Positions 8,598-16,744 of a stretch of DNA of 64,000 bases are shown one piece after another (within the stretch, counting starts at the first letter, position 1; each line of letters opens with the position of its first letter). Under the pieces are notes generated by a model. It was not told the origin of the DNA and ran no database searches. It saw nothing but the letters and a program-made list of their open reading frames with translations. The stretch comes from Alcanivorax limicola (lineage in GTDB: Bacteria; Pseudomonadota; Gammaproteobacteria; Pseudomonadales; Alcanivoracaceae): contig NZ_JAIOUB010000001.1 of the NCBI RefSeq assembly GCF_019931215.1, positions 716,324 through 780,323 on the forward strand. Direction: 5' to 3'. Both the position numbers and the translations under genes were made by a program.

Positions 8598-9758
8598 ATG
8601 TTGTTGACTCAGGAACATGAAGAAATGCGCCGCACCATGCGCAACTTTGTTGAAAAAGAATTGAACCCGCACGTCGAGGAATGGGAAGCCGCAGGCGCCT
8701 TTCCCACCCATGAAATCTTCAAGAAAATGGGCGACCTGGGCCTGCTGGGCGTCAGCAAGCCCGTAGAATTCGGCGGCCTGGGTCTGGACTATTCCTACAA
8801 CCTGGCCGTGGCGGAAGAGCTGGGCCTGTGCGACTGCGGCGGTGTGCCCTTGTCCATCGGCGTGCAGACCGACATGGCCACTCCGGCGCTGGCCCGCTTT
8901 GGTTCCGATGAGCTGCGCAAACAGTATCTGGCCCCCGCCATTGCCGGCGACATGGTGGCCAGCATTGCCGTCAGCGAACCCCATGCTGGCTCCGATGTAG
9001 CCGCCATCAAGACCACCGCGAAAAAAGACGGCGATGACTATGTCATCAACGGCACCAAGATGTGGATCACCAATTCCCCCACCGCTGACTTCTTCTGCCT
9101 GCTGGCCAACACCTCCGATGGCAAGCCGCACATGAACAAGTCACTGATCGTCGTGCCGAAAGATGCCGGCGGCATCACCGTGGACAAGCCGCTGAACAAG
9201 CTGGGCATGCGTTCCTCACAGACCGCGCAGGTGTTCTTCGACAATGTGCGGGTGCCGCAGCGCAACCTGATCGGCGCCGAAGGCATGGGCTTCATGATGC
9301 AGATGATCCAGTTCCAGGAGGAACGTCTGTGGGGCGCCGTCTCCGGCCTGAAGGGCTATGACAAACTGATCCAGCTGACCGCCGACTATGCTCGTGAGCG
9401 TGAAATCTTTGGTATGCCATTGCTGGACAACCAGAGCGTGCATTTCCGCCTGGCAGAACTGAAAACCGAAGTGGAACTGCTGCGCAGCCTGATCTGGCGC
9501 GCCTGCGAAGAGTACGTCAGCGGCAAGGACGTGTTGCAACTGGCGTCCATGGCCAAACTCAAGGCCGGCCGCCTGTCCCGGGAAGTCGCCGACGCCTGCA
9601 TCCAGTACTGGGGCGGCAACGGCTACATGTGGGAAAACCCCGCCTCCCGCGCCTGGCGTGATGGCCGCCTGGCCTCCATCGGCGGCGGCGCCGACGAGAT
9701 CATGCTCGGCATCATCTGCAAGACGATGGACATTCTACCAGGCAAGAAAAAGAAATAA
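8598..9758 (+). CDS. atuD: Acyl-CoA dehydrogenase, probable citronellyl-CoA dehydrogenase
   Basis: A 386-residue FAD acyl-CoA dehydrogenase with AGGAGA before the ATG. It shows the family patterns AVSEPHAGSD, KMWITNS, GMRSSQTAQVFFDNVRVP and QYWGGNGYM. The catalytic-base position used by medium-chain enzymes is glycine here (IGGGADEIM, Gly363). Glu242, in QEERLWGA, aligns with the helix-G glutamate that serves isovaleryl-CoA and long-chain dehydrogenases. This fits a branched substrate. The expected reaction is citronellyl-CoA to cis-geranyl-CoA, passing electrons to ETF. Confidence 0.88.
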   Translation: MLLTQEHEEMRRTMRNFVEKELNPHVEEWEAAGAFPTHEIFKKMGDLGLLGVSKPVEFGGLGLDYSYNLAVAEELGLCDCGGVPLSIGVQTDMATPALARFGSDELRKQYLAPAIAGDMVASIAVSEPHAGSDVAAIKTTAKKDGDDYVINGTKMWITNSPTADFFCLLANTSDGKPHMNKSLIVVPKDAGGITVDKPLNKLGMRSSQTAQVFFDNVRVPQRNLIGAEGMGFMMQMIQFQEERLWGAVSGLKGYDKLIQLTADYAREREIFGMPLLDNQSVHFRLAELKTEVELLRSLIWRACEEYVSGKDVLQLASMAKLKAGRLSREVADACIQYWGGNGYMWENPASRAWRDGRLASIGGGADEIMLGIICKTMDILPGKKKK

Positions 9759-9772
9759 GACAAGCCGACTCG

Positions 9773-9811
9773 CACCAGCCGCCGCCCTGAAAAGCGCTGA
9801 GGCGGCTGGTG
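9773..9811 (+). other. Intercistronic hairpin between atuD and atuE
   Basis: Perfect 11-bp inverted repeat CACCAGCCGCC (9773-9783) / GGCGGCTGGTG (9801-9811) with a 17-nt loop and no T tract. It may stabilise or define the end of the upstream message inside the operon. Confidence 0.6.
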
Positions 9812-9827
9812 TTCAACGGAGTACGTT

Positions 9828-10658
9828 ATGGCACCCAGCACCACGACATTGCCCACAACACTGCCCGCAACAGAAACCCTGATCCTGCATCAGGACGGAC
9901 CGTTTCTGCATGTGACGCTGAATCGCCCCAAAGCCCGTAACGCCATGAGTCTCGCCATGGTCAACGAGCTGATGGCGGTGTTCGACGCCATCGCGGCAGA
10001 CACTCACATCCGTGCTGTCGTCCTGCGCGGCGCCGAAGGGCACTTCTGCGCCGGTGGCGACATCAAGGACATGGCCGGCGCGCGCGCCCAGGCCGCCTCC
10101 GGCGATGCCCGGGCGTTCCGCAATCTCAATCGCCGCTTTGGCGAAATGATCACCCGCGCCAATCAGCAGCCTCAGGTGATCGTGGCCGTGCTCGAAGGCG
10201 CTGTGCTCGGCGGTGGCTTCGGCCTCGCCTGCGTGTCCGATGTGGCGCTGGCCGCCGACACAGCCCAGTTCGGCCTGCCGGAAACCGGCCTGGGGGTAAT
10301 CCCGGCACAAATCGCCCCCTTCGTGGTGCAACGTGTCGGCCTGACCCAGGCCCGTCGTCTGGCCCTGACCGGTGCCCGCTTCAACGGCGCCGAAGCCGCG
10401 CGGCTCGGCATCGTGCATGAAAGCCTGCCCGCAGAGCAGCTGGATGCCCGGCTGGCCGAGACATTGCAGCAGATTCGTCGCTGCGCCCCGGAGGCCAATC
10501 GCCAGACCAAGCAGCTGGTCCTCAACACCCTGAGCCAGCCGCTGGACCAGGTGCTGGACCAGGCCGCCGAGGATTTTGCCCGCGCCGTCGCCAGCGACGA
10601 AGGCACCGAAGGCACCATGGCCTTTGTACAGAAACGCCTGCCCACATGGGCTGAATAA
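9828..10658 (+). CDS. atuE: Isohexenylglutaconyl-CoA hydratase (crotonase family)
   Basis: A 276-residue enoyl-CoA hydratase-type protein. The oxyanion-hole segment is GHFCAGGDIK (71-80) and the second strand is LGGGFGLACVSDVA. Of the two acidic residues of classical crotonase, the first is replaced by glycine (Gly132) while Glu152 in FGLPETGLG is kept. The same arrangement is familiar in methylglutaconyl-CoA hydratases, consistent with hydration of a 3-branched glutaconyl-CoA. Position between atuD and atuF supports the assignment. It should produce 3-hydroxy-3-isohexenylglutaryl-CoA. Confidence 0.88.
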   Translation: MAPSTTTLPTTLPATETLILHQDGPFLHVTLNRPKARNAMSLAMVNELMAVFDAIAADTHIRAVVLRGAEGHFCAGGDIKDMAGARAQAASGDARAFRNLNRRFGEMITRANQQPQVIVAVLEGAVLGGGFGLACVSDVALAADTAQFGLPETGLGVIPAQIAPFVVQRVGLTQARRLALTGARFNGAEAARLGIVHESLPAEQLDARLAETLQQIRRCAPEANRQTKQLVLNTLSQPLDQVLDQAAEDFARAVASDEGTEGTMAFVQKRLPTWAE

Positions 10659-10693
10659 TTGATTCCGGAACCGCCAGAACAGGTAGCCCAGGT

Positions 10694-12691
10694 ATGAGCG
10701 CAAGCGCACCGACCTCTTTCGACAAGATCCTGATTGCCAACCGTGGTGAAATCGCCTGCCGGGTGATTCGTACGGCCCGGGACCTGGGCTACCGCACGGT
10801 AGCCGTATTTTCCGACGCCGACCGCGACGCCCTGCACGTGCAGCTCGCCGACGAGGCCGTCTGCATCGGCGAGGCCACGGCCAGCCAGTCCTATCTCAAC
10901 ATGACCGCCATCCTGGACGCCGCTCGCCGCACCGGCGCCAACGCAGTGCATCCCGGCTATGGCTTCATGTCCGAGAACGCTGAGTTTGCCCGCGCCTGCC
11001 AGGCTGCAGGCATCGTCTTCATCGGCCCGCCGGTGGACGCGATTCACCTGATGGGCTCCAAACGCCTGTCCAAGATCGCCATGCAGGACGCCGGTGTGCC
11101 CTGCATTCCCGGCTATGAAGGCGAAGAACAGAGCGACGAGCAACTGCTGAAGGAAGCAAAACGCATCGGTCTGCCGCTAATGATTAAAGCATCCGCCGGT
11201 GGCGGCGGCCGTGGCATGCGCGTGGTTACCGATGCCAGCGACATTCCGGAACAGCTGCGCAGCGCCCGCTCCGAGGCAAAGAACGCCTTCGGCAGCGACG
11301 AACTGATTCTCGAGCGCGCCGTCATGCGCCCGCGCCATGTGGAAATCCAGGTCTTCGGTGACACCCACGGCAACGTCATTCATCTGGGCGAACGTGACTG
11401 CTCGGTGCAGCGCCGGCACCAGAAAGTGGTAGAAGAAGCGCCCTCCCCGGCCGTCGACGACGCCCTGCGCGCACGCATGGGCGAAGCCGCCGTCCAGGCC
11501 GCCAAAGCCTGCGACTATGTGGGCGCCGGCACAGTGGAATTCCTGCTCGACGATAAAGGCGACTTCTTCTTCCTGGAAATGAACACGCGCCTGCAAGTAG
11601 AACACCCGGTCACCGAACTGATCACCGGCCTGGATCTGGTCGCCTGGCAGATTCGCGTGGCCCGCGGTGAGACACTGCCGCTGACCCAGGACCAGGTGCA
11701 ACTCAATGGCCATGCCATGGAAGTGCGCCTGTACGCCGAAGACCCCGCCGCAGGTTTCATGCCGCAGACTGGTCCGGTACTGGCCTGGCAGCCCGCCTCA
11801 GGCGAAGGCGTGCGCATTGATCACGGCCTGCGCGCCGGCTATCGCGTCGGCAGCCACTACGATCCCATGCTGGCCAAGATCATCGCCTGGGGCGACACCC
11901 GCGAGGACGCCCGCAGACGCCTGATCCGCGCCGTCGAGGACACGCACCTTTTTGGTGTCACCGATAACCGTCGCTTCCTGGCCGCCATTCTGCGCCACCC
12001 GGTCTTCGCCGAGGGCGCGGCCACCACCGCCTTTATCGGTGCGGACTTTGCCGATGATGCCGGCATGCATGCACTGGCACCGCAGAGCCACCACTGGGCC
12101 ATCGCTGCCGTCCTGCTCAGCAGTCAGTCTCCGGTGACCACTCGACATTGGCGCAACAGCGGCCCGCACACACAGCGCCTGGTGCTGCTGCAGGGCGACA
12201 CCCGGCAAACCGTATCGCTTGCCGTGTCCGCCACTGCGGGTCCCGGCGTGCTTGATGTCACCGTCGGCGACCAGCAGCACACCGTGCGACTGGGCGCCAG
12301 CAACCAATGCATCGACAACCAATCCATCGAAGTGGATGGCGTGATACGCCAACCGGCCTGGCACCGGGACGGGACACAACTCTGGCTCGATGATGCAGGA
12401 CAGGTGTTCAGTATCAGCGACGTGACTCATGCGCCCCCCGCCACGACTGCTGGCGCCGGCACCGGCCAGATTCGTGCGCCCATGGACGGCGCCGTCCTCG
12501 ATGTACGCTGCGCAGAAGGCGACCAGGTGAGCAAAGGTCAAGTCATGGTGTTGCTCGAGGCCATGAAAATCGAGCACAGTCTGACGTCTGATGTGGACGG
12601 TATTGTTGCGTCCGTGACAGTGCGTAACGGCGATCAGGTAAAGGGTAAACAGATCCTGCTTTCTATTACCCCGGACGCCCCGGAAGCCTGA
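10694..12691 (+). CDS. atuF: Geranyl-CoA carboxylase biotin-carboxylase/BCCP (alpha) subunit
   Basis: A 665-residue protein with biotin carboxylase domains in order. The N-terminal fold has KILIANRGEIACRVIRTA. The ATP-grasp region has the glycine-rich loop KASAGGGGRGMR, then ERDCSVQRRHQKVVEEAP and FLEMNTRLQVEHPVTE. After about residue 450 comes a linker and BT-type region, and the C-terminal biotinyl domain has LLEAMKIEHS with the biotin-accepting Lys at about 625. It pairs with AtuC. The AMKI variant of the usual AMKM motif is common in acyl-CoA carboxylases. Confidence 0.92.
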   Translation: MSASAPTSFDKILIANRGEIACRVIRTARDLGYRTVAVFSDADRDALHVQLADEAVCIGEATASQSYLNMTAILDAARRTGANAVHPGYGFMSENAEFARACQAAGIVFIGPPVDAIHLMGSKRLSKIAMQDAGVPCIPGYEGEEQSDEQLLKEAKRIGLPLMIKASAGGGGRGMRVVTDASDIPEQLRSARSEAKNAFGSDELILERAVMRPRHVEIQVFGDTHGNVIHLGERDCSVQRRHQKVVEEAPSPAVDDALRARMGEAAVQAAKACDYVGAGTVEFLLDDKGDFFFLEMNTRLQVEHPVTELITGLDLVAWQIRVARGETLPLTQDQVQLNGHAMEVRLYAEDPAAGFMPQTGPVLAWQPASGEGVRIDHGLRAGYRVGSHYDPMLAKIIAWGDTREDARRRLIRAVEDTHLFGVTDNRRFLAAILRHPVFAEGAATTAFIGADFADDAGMHALAPQSHHWAIAAVLLSSQSPVTTRHWRNSGPHTQRLVLLQGDTRQTVSLAVSATAGPGVLDVTVGDQQHTVRLGASNQCIDNQSIEVDGVIRQPAWHRDGTQLWLDDAGQVFSISDVTHAPPATTAGAGTGQIRAPMDGAVLDVRCAEGDQVSKGQVMVLLEAMKIEHSLTSDVDGIVASVTVRNGDQVKGKQILLSITPDAPEA

Positions 12692-12746
12692 GCCAGCTTG
12701 CCCTGCGAGGGCCCGCCGGTTAAGGTACTGGACCTTGTACATGCTT

Positions 12747-12780
12747 GGCCCGCGCCTGCTCCCAGCAGGCATTGCGGGCC
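12747..12780 (+). other. Long hairpin in the atuF-atuH gap
   Basis: Composite stem of about 14 bp: GGCCCGC-GCCTGCT, loop CCC, AGCAGGC, a 3-nt bulge, then GCGGGCC. No T tract follows, so it is not a canonical terminator. The 181-bp gap is where atuG lies in the Pseudomonas cluster; no gene remains here. Confidence 0.55.
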
Positions 12781-12872
12781 CGATTTCCCGAAATGCAAGA
12801 CACTGCCGCCGCGCTGAAGCAATACACAGCCCGGTGTACAGACAACCGCACAGACAATAAACGGAGATATTC

Positions 12873-14708
12873 ATGAGCAACGCCGACGTCATTACGTTGC
12901 CCAAGCTGCTGAGCAAGCTGCCGACGGTATTCGCCAACCTGCCCGGTATCGTCAAGGGCTCCAAGTACGGAAAGCTGTCTGACACCACCCGCCCACTGGG
13001 CCTCGGGCTGGCCATTCAGACCGCCACCGAAATGAACCCCAACGGCGTTGCCCTGATCTACCAGGACACACAACTGACCTATCGGCAGTTCAATGCGTGG
13101 GCCAACCGTATCGCTGACTACCTCTCCTCCATCGGCCTGAAAAAAGGTGACAGCATCGCGGTGGATGTCGAGAACCGCCCTGAACTGCTGGCGACAGTTG
13201 TCGGCGCCGCCAAGATCGGCGTCTGCTCGGCCCTGATCAACACCTCCCAACGCGGCAAGGTACTGGTACACAGCTTCAATCTGGTCAAGCCCAAAGCCGC
13301 CATCATTGGCGAAGAGCTGACCAGCGCCATTGCTGAAGTCCGCGACCAGCTGGAACTGGATGCTGACCGCTTTTACTGGTGGGCCGACCGCGACACCCTG
13401 GAAGACACCGGCAGCGCACCGGAAGGCTACAAGAACCTGGCTGACGTGATCCGCGACTGCTCCTCTGAAAACCCGGAGCAAGCCAGCAAGATCTTCCTCA
13501 ACGACCCGCTGTTCTACATCTATACCTCCGGTACCACCGGCCTGCCAAAGGCGGTGGTGTTCAACAACGGTCGTTGGGAAAAAGCCTACGGCGCCTTCGG
13601 TTTTGCCGCCGTGCGTCTGAAGAAAGACGACCGCATGTACTCCACCCTGCCCTTCTACCATGCCACCGGCATGGTGATCAGCTGGGCTTCGGCGATCGCT
13701 GCCGGTGCTGGTCTGGTGCTGGCACGCAAATTCTCCGCCAGCCGCTTCTGGGACGACGTGCGCAAATATGAGTGCACCGCCTTCGCCTACGTGGGCGAGC
13801 TGTGCCGTTACCTGCACGAGCAGCCTGCCCGCCCCAATGACAAGGACAACAAGGTCCACGTCATCGTCGGCAACGGCCTGCGTCCAAGCATCTGGAAAGC
13901 CTTCAAGGCCCGCTTCGGCATCGAGCGCGTAGTGGAGCTGTATGCCTCCTCGGAAGGCAACGTGGCGTTTACCAACATCTTCAACTTCGACAATACCGTC
14001 GGCTTCTCCCCGGTGAGCTATGCCATCGTCAAGTACGACAAGGAGAAGGAAGAGCCGGTGCGCGGCAGCGACGGCTTCATGATCAAGGCCGACAAGGGCG
14101 AGCCGGGCCTGCTGATCGGTGAGATCACCGACAAGACCCCGTTTGACGGCTACACGGACAAGGCCAAGACCGAGAAGTCGATCCTGCGTAATGTCTTCGC
14201 CAAGGGCGATGCCTATTTCGACACCGGCGACATGATGCGGGACATCGGCTTCAAGCATGCGCAGTTCGTCGACCGTCTGGGCGACACCTTCCGCTGGAAA
14301 GGCGAGAACGTGTCCACCACCGAGGTGGAGCAGATCCTGGACGGCGCCGAGGGCATCGTCGAAACCGTGGTCTATGGTGTCGAGATCCCCAACACCAACG
14401 GCCGGGCGGGCATGGCAGAAATTCGCCTGAATACCGAGGACTTCGAGGCCTTCGACTACAAGGGTCTGTGTGCGTACCTGCAACGTGAGTTGCCGCACTA
14501 TGCGACGCCGGTCTTCCTGCGCATCGCCAACCACCCTGTGGACACCACCGGCACGTTCAAGCACCAGAAGAACAAGCTGAAGGAAGAGAAGTACGATCTG
14601 GGCGCGCACAGCGATCCGGTCTACGTCTTGCTGCCCGGTGAGGACTGCTACCAACGCCTCACCCCCGAGATCCAGCAGGGCATCGACGGCGGCAAATACC
14701 GCTTCTGA
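12873..14708 (+). CDS. atuH: Acyl-CoA synthetase (very-long-chain/FATP type), AtuH-like
   Basis: A 611-residue AMP-forming acyl-CoA synthetase with GGAGAT before the ATG. The P-loop is YIYTSGTTGLPKAVVF and the later motif is YASSEGN. The C-terminal hinge region reads YFDTGDMM, then DRLGDTFRWKGENVSTTEVE, which is typical of the fatty-acid-transport-protein/very-long-chain subgroup. In P. aeruginosa the last gene of the atu cluster is of this kind. It would activate citronellate, geranate or related acids at the membrane. It ends 21 bases before a strong terminator. Confidence 0.87.
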   Translation: MSNADVITLPKLLSKLPTVFANLPGIVKGSKYGKLSDTTRPLGLGLAIQTATEMNPNGVALIYQDTQLTYRQFNAWANRIADYLSSIGLKKGDSIAVDVENRPELLATVVGAAKIGVCSALINTSQRGKVLVHSFNLVKPKAAIIGEELTSAIAEVRDQLELDADRFYWWADRDTLEDTGSAPEGYKNLADVIRDCSSENPEQASKIFLNDPLFYIYTSGTTGLPKAVVFNNGRWEKAYGAFGFAAVRLKKDDRMYSTLPFYHATGMVISWASAIAAGAGLVLARKFSASRFWDDVRKYECTAFAYVGELCRYLHEQPARPNDKDNKVHVIVGNGLRPSIWKAFKARFGIERVVELYASSEGNVAFTNIFNFDNTVGFSPVSYAIVKYDKEKEEPVRGSDGFMIKADKGEPGLLIGEITDKTPFDGYTDKAKTEKSILRNVFAKGDAYFDTGDMMRDIGFKHAQFVDRLGDTFRWKGENVSTTEVEQILDGAEGIVETVVYGVEIPNTNGRAGMAEIRLNTEDFEAFDYKGLCAYLQRELPHYATPVFLRIANHPVDTTGTFKHQKNKLKEEKYDLGAHSDPVYVLLPGEDCYQRLTPEIQQGIDGGKYRF

Positions 14709-14729
14709 TCCTCCCTGAGCAGTACCAGA

Positions 14730-14753
14730 GGGCCTCTTCGGAGGCCCTTTTTT
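14730..14753 (+). terminator. Rho-independent terminator of the atu operon
   Basis: Stem GGGCCTC / GAGGCCC around a TTCG tetraloop, followed by six T. Confidence 0.93.
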
Positions 14754-14827
14754 GTGGCTCATCATCGCGTATTGGCGGAAGGTGCCCGTTTCTGGTGCTT
14801 TCCATTCGGCATTGGTTTGGTGGTTAT

Positions 14828-14942
14828 GGCCCTCGGGGGGCGGGAAAGGTTTTCAGGACACGCCGTGGACCCATCCCTGGGGGCTTGGTTTCGGCATCCT
14901 GCCTCAAACAGTCCTGAAAACCTTTCCCGCCCCCCGAGGGCC
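14828..14942. repeat. Perfect 32-bp inverted repeat with 51-nt loop
   Basis: Arms 14828-14859 and 14911-14942 are exact reverse complements over 32 bases; the outer part of the arm is G+C-rich (GGCCCTCGGGGGGCGGG). The loop holds a further GCCG/CGGC pairing. There is no coding frame with protein-like composition. It looks like a mobile or structured intergenic repeat family common in halophilic gammaproteobacteria; the family link is from memory. Confidence 0.9.
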
Positions 14943-15036
14943 GTCACGCGCAGCCTGGTTAACAAGCTGGAAGCCAACTGACGGTTTTGTTCCTCTAGAA
15001 AGTTGATAAAACCACCATACTTCGAATTTACTGCCA

Positions 15037-15147
15037 GCGTTGAGCCGGGGTATGCCCTGGAGGGACCTCTTTGGCCATGGATGGCCAAAGCGCGAGCGCC
15101 CAGGGACGGCTTGAGCGGTCCCGGAAGGGCATACCCCGGCTCAACGC
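15037..15147. repeat. Perfect 22-bp inverted repeat with nested hairpins
   Basis: Outer arms 15037-15058 and 15126-15147 are exact complements over 22 bases, including TTGAGCCGGGGTATGCCCT. Inside, GGGACC (15062-15067) pairs with GGTCCC (15117-15122). A further perfect 9-bp hairpin, TTTGGCCAT/ATGGCCAAA (15070-15089), sits between. The whole element would fold as a branched cruciform or RNA. Confidence 0.88.
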
Positions 15148-15283
15148 GTACTCGATGGAGGGTGACCCACCGGCCGAAGGACACCCAGTTTCAGGCTGAC
15201 ACCCAAGCGCCACCGTCGGCCAGATATCTTCGTAAATCCGCGATAAGGCAACAATAATTGACTTGACCACAGCCCACTACAGC

Positions 15284-15562
15284 TGTGCATAAAAATACCG
15301 GCCGCCCCCTTGTGGATAATTCTGTGCACTATTACGGGACAACGTTACCTTCACTGTCACCGACAGGTGTCACCTTTAGTGACACCGCATGGCGAATAAT
15401 ATTAATATTCAATATATTCAGATGGTTATAGTTATTTTTGCACAGAGAACATGAGGACAATCCACTAAAGTGAAGATCGATTTTCAACGCGTTTCCATTG
15501 TGCACAAATACCCACCAGGCACCCGAATTGCCCCTCTTTTTGTCCACAGAATCTGTGGATAA
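15284..15562. promoter_or_regulatory. DnaA-box cluster with AT-rich segment (origin-like or DnaA-titration region)
   Basis: Three exact matches to TTATNCACA lie on the minus strand at 15284-15292, 15311-15319 and 15554-15562. One-mismatch boxes are at 15436-15444, 15498-15506 and 15540-15548. Between them are a dyad GGTGTCAC-N5-GTGACACC (15366-15386) and an A+T-rich stretch (about 15394-15440). No gene is supported in 15250-15710. Boxes, dyad and AT-rich block together resemble a replication origin, but dnaA, dnaN and mnmG are not nearby, so DnaA titration or a secondary site is also possible. Confidence 0.55.
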
Positions 15563-15712
15563 CTTTGTTGGTAAGTCTCGGACAATTCCGTGGAACTACC
15601 ATCGCTTGGGCCCCCTCCACCTCTTGACGCTTTTTTGATCGGAAGATGACATGGCTGTAACAGAGGTATTCCATCCGCTACCCGGAGAGCATCGGGTGCC
15701 CCGAACGCAGGA

Positions 15713-15744
15713 CAAAAAAAAGGGCCTCAAGGGGATTGAGGCCC
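15713..15744 (-). terminator. Terminator of the phasin gene
   Basis: Stem GGGCCTCAA / TTGAGGCCC with a 5-nt loop; on the minus strand it is followed by a run of about nine T. Confidence 0.92.
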
Positions 15745-15788
15745 GTAAATACACCACTAAGGGGATAGCGGTGTGCGCTACAACATCG

Positions 15789-16253
15789 TTACCCTTTTTC
15801 CTTGCCCGGCTTCTTCTTGCCGGACTCGGAGCTGGACATTTCATCCAGTGCGGCGGTCAGTTCGTGCACCCGCCTCTGAAGCGCTTCTACTTCGCGCTTG
15901 TTGGGAATACCGAGGCGCGACAGGGCTTTGTTCAGCCGCTCGTCAAACGCCTTTTCCATCTTGTCCATCGTCTCGCCAGTGCGGTGCCGGACCTTCTCCT
16001 TGATCTCCTCCACGCGCGACTCTGACTTGTCACGGGTCTTGGACTCAAGATCACGTCCAGTATCCACCAGCGTGTCGAAAAAGCGGCTGCCCTCTTCTTC
16101 CGCCTTGGCGAAAGCGCCCAGGCCAGCCAGCCATATCTGGTTGGTGTATTTACGCAGATCCAGAGAACCACCGCTGAGCCGAATCGACTTCAGCTTGTCC
16201 TCTTTCTGCGTCTCTTCTTCCTGCTTGTGGTCGGGCGTCTTGCTGTCAGGCAT
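15789..16253 (-). CDS. Polyhydroxyalkanoate granule-associated protein (phasin, PhaF/PhaI type)
   Basis: A 154-residue protein starting at the ATG at 16253, with GGAG upstream; the longer frame begins with GTG and no ribosome site. The N-terminus is charged and disordered. Residues from about 35 to 110 carry the phasin pattern RKYTNQIWLAGLGAFAKAEEEG, then FDTLVDTGRDLESKTR. The C-terminal part is a helical, coiled-coil-like segment (KREVEALQRRVHEL) ending in a Lys/Glu tail. Phasins coat storage granules and can bind DNA through basic tails; this one has only a short basic tail, closer to PhaI. No PHA synthase lies nearby. Confidence 0.85.
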   Translation of the reverse strand: MPDSKTPDHKQEEETQKEDKLKSIRLSGGSLDLRKYTNQIWLAGLGAFAKAEEEGSRFFDTLVDTGRDLESKTRDKSESRVEEIKEKVRHRTGETMDKMEKAFDERLNKALSRLGIPNKREVEALQRRVHELTAALDEMSSSESGKKKPGKEKG

Positions 16254-16440
16254 GAACTGTCTCCGAGGTAAGGATTCCACAAGCCAATGCAGTGCGGATG
16301 CGGGTCAGTGACCCAAGGCAAATCAAAACAAACAACAACAGTGGATCAGCGCAATTCAATATGCGAGTAGTCTACGAGGGTTGGTGTGGGGAGCCGCAGG
16401 ATTCTGTCGAACAATCTTACAGGAGGGAGTAAATTCGCTC

Positions 16441-16743
16441 TCAAGGGTCTTCGGGGGGTGGCCGTGATGAGAATAGCCCCATGCCCCGGGCCAGGTCCTT
16501 GACCGCTCTGCCGCCTGTTACCAGGCCCAGTACGCGCTGACGCAAGCGCTCTTCAAGATCGGCGGCGCCTTGCTGCAGGCGCTGATCCACACGTTCCTCC
16601 AGCCTGGGCGCCACATGGAAATGCACGACCAGAAAAACGACCAGCAAGGTGATGGCGGAAGACACCAGCGCGGCACCGGTGAGGAGCCAGAACAAGGTCA
16701 GTGTAGTGACCTCGATGGTCTGATCCACGGCGGCCTGCTCCAT
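16441..16743 (-). CDS. Small single-pass membrane protein downstream of the DUF445 gene
   Basis: 100 residues with one strong transmembrane helix (about 16-40, LFWLLTGAALVSSAITLLVV). An amphipathic charged helix (EERVDQRLQQGAADLEERLR) and a short tail containing VTGGRAVKDLARG follow. The start lies next to the stop of the upstream DUF445 gene, so the two are almost certainly co-transcribed. The architecture and tail resemble the protein at 19136-19453, suggesting distant paralogues. Function unknown; a partner of the DUF445 membrane protein is plausible. Confidence 0.72.
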   Translation of the reverse strand: MEQAAVDQTIEVTTLTLFWLLTGAALVSSAITLLVVFLVVHFHVAPRLEERVDQRLQQGAADLEERLRQRVLGLVTGGRAVKDLARGMGLFSSRPPPEDP

Positions 16744-16744
16744 G

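Noticed and set aside
12720..14765. 681-codon minus-strand frame opposite atuH
   Set aside because: It lies exactly over a full acyl-CoA synthetase with all motifs and shows antisense composition; it also runs through the operon terminator.
14752..15329. Several 60-140-codon frames in the inverted-repeat region
   Set aside because: They consist of the repeat arms themselves, lack ribosome sites and are symmetrical on both strands.
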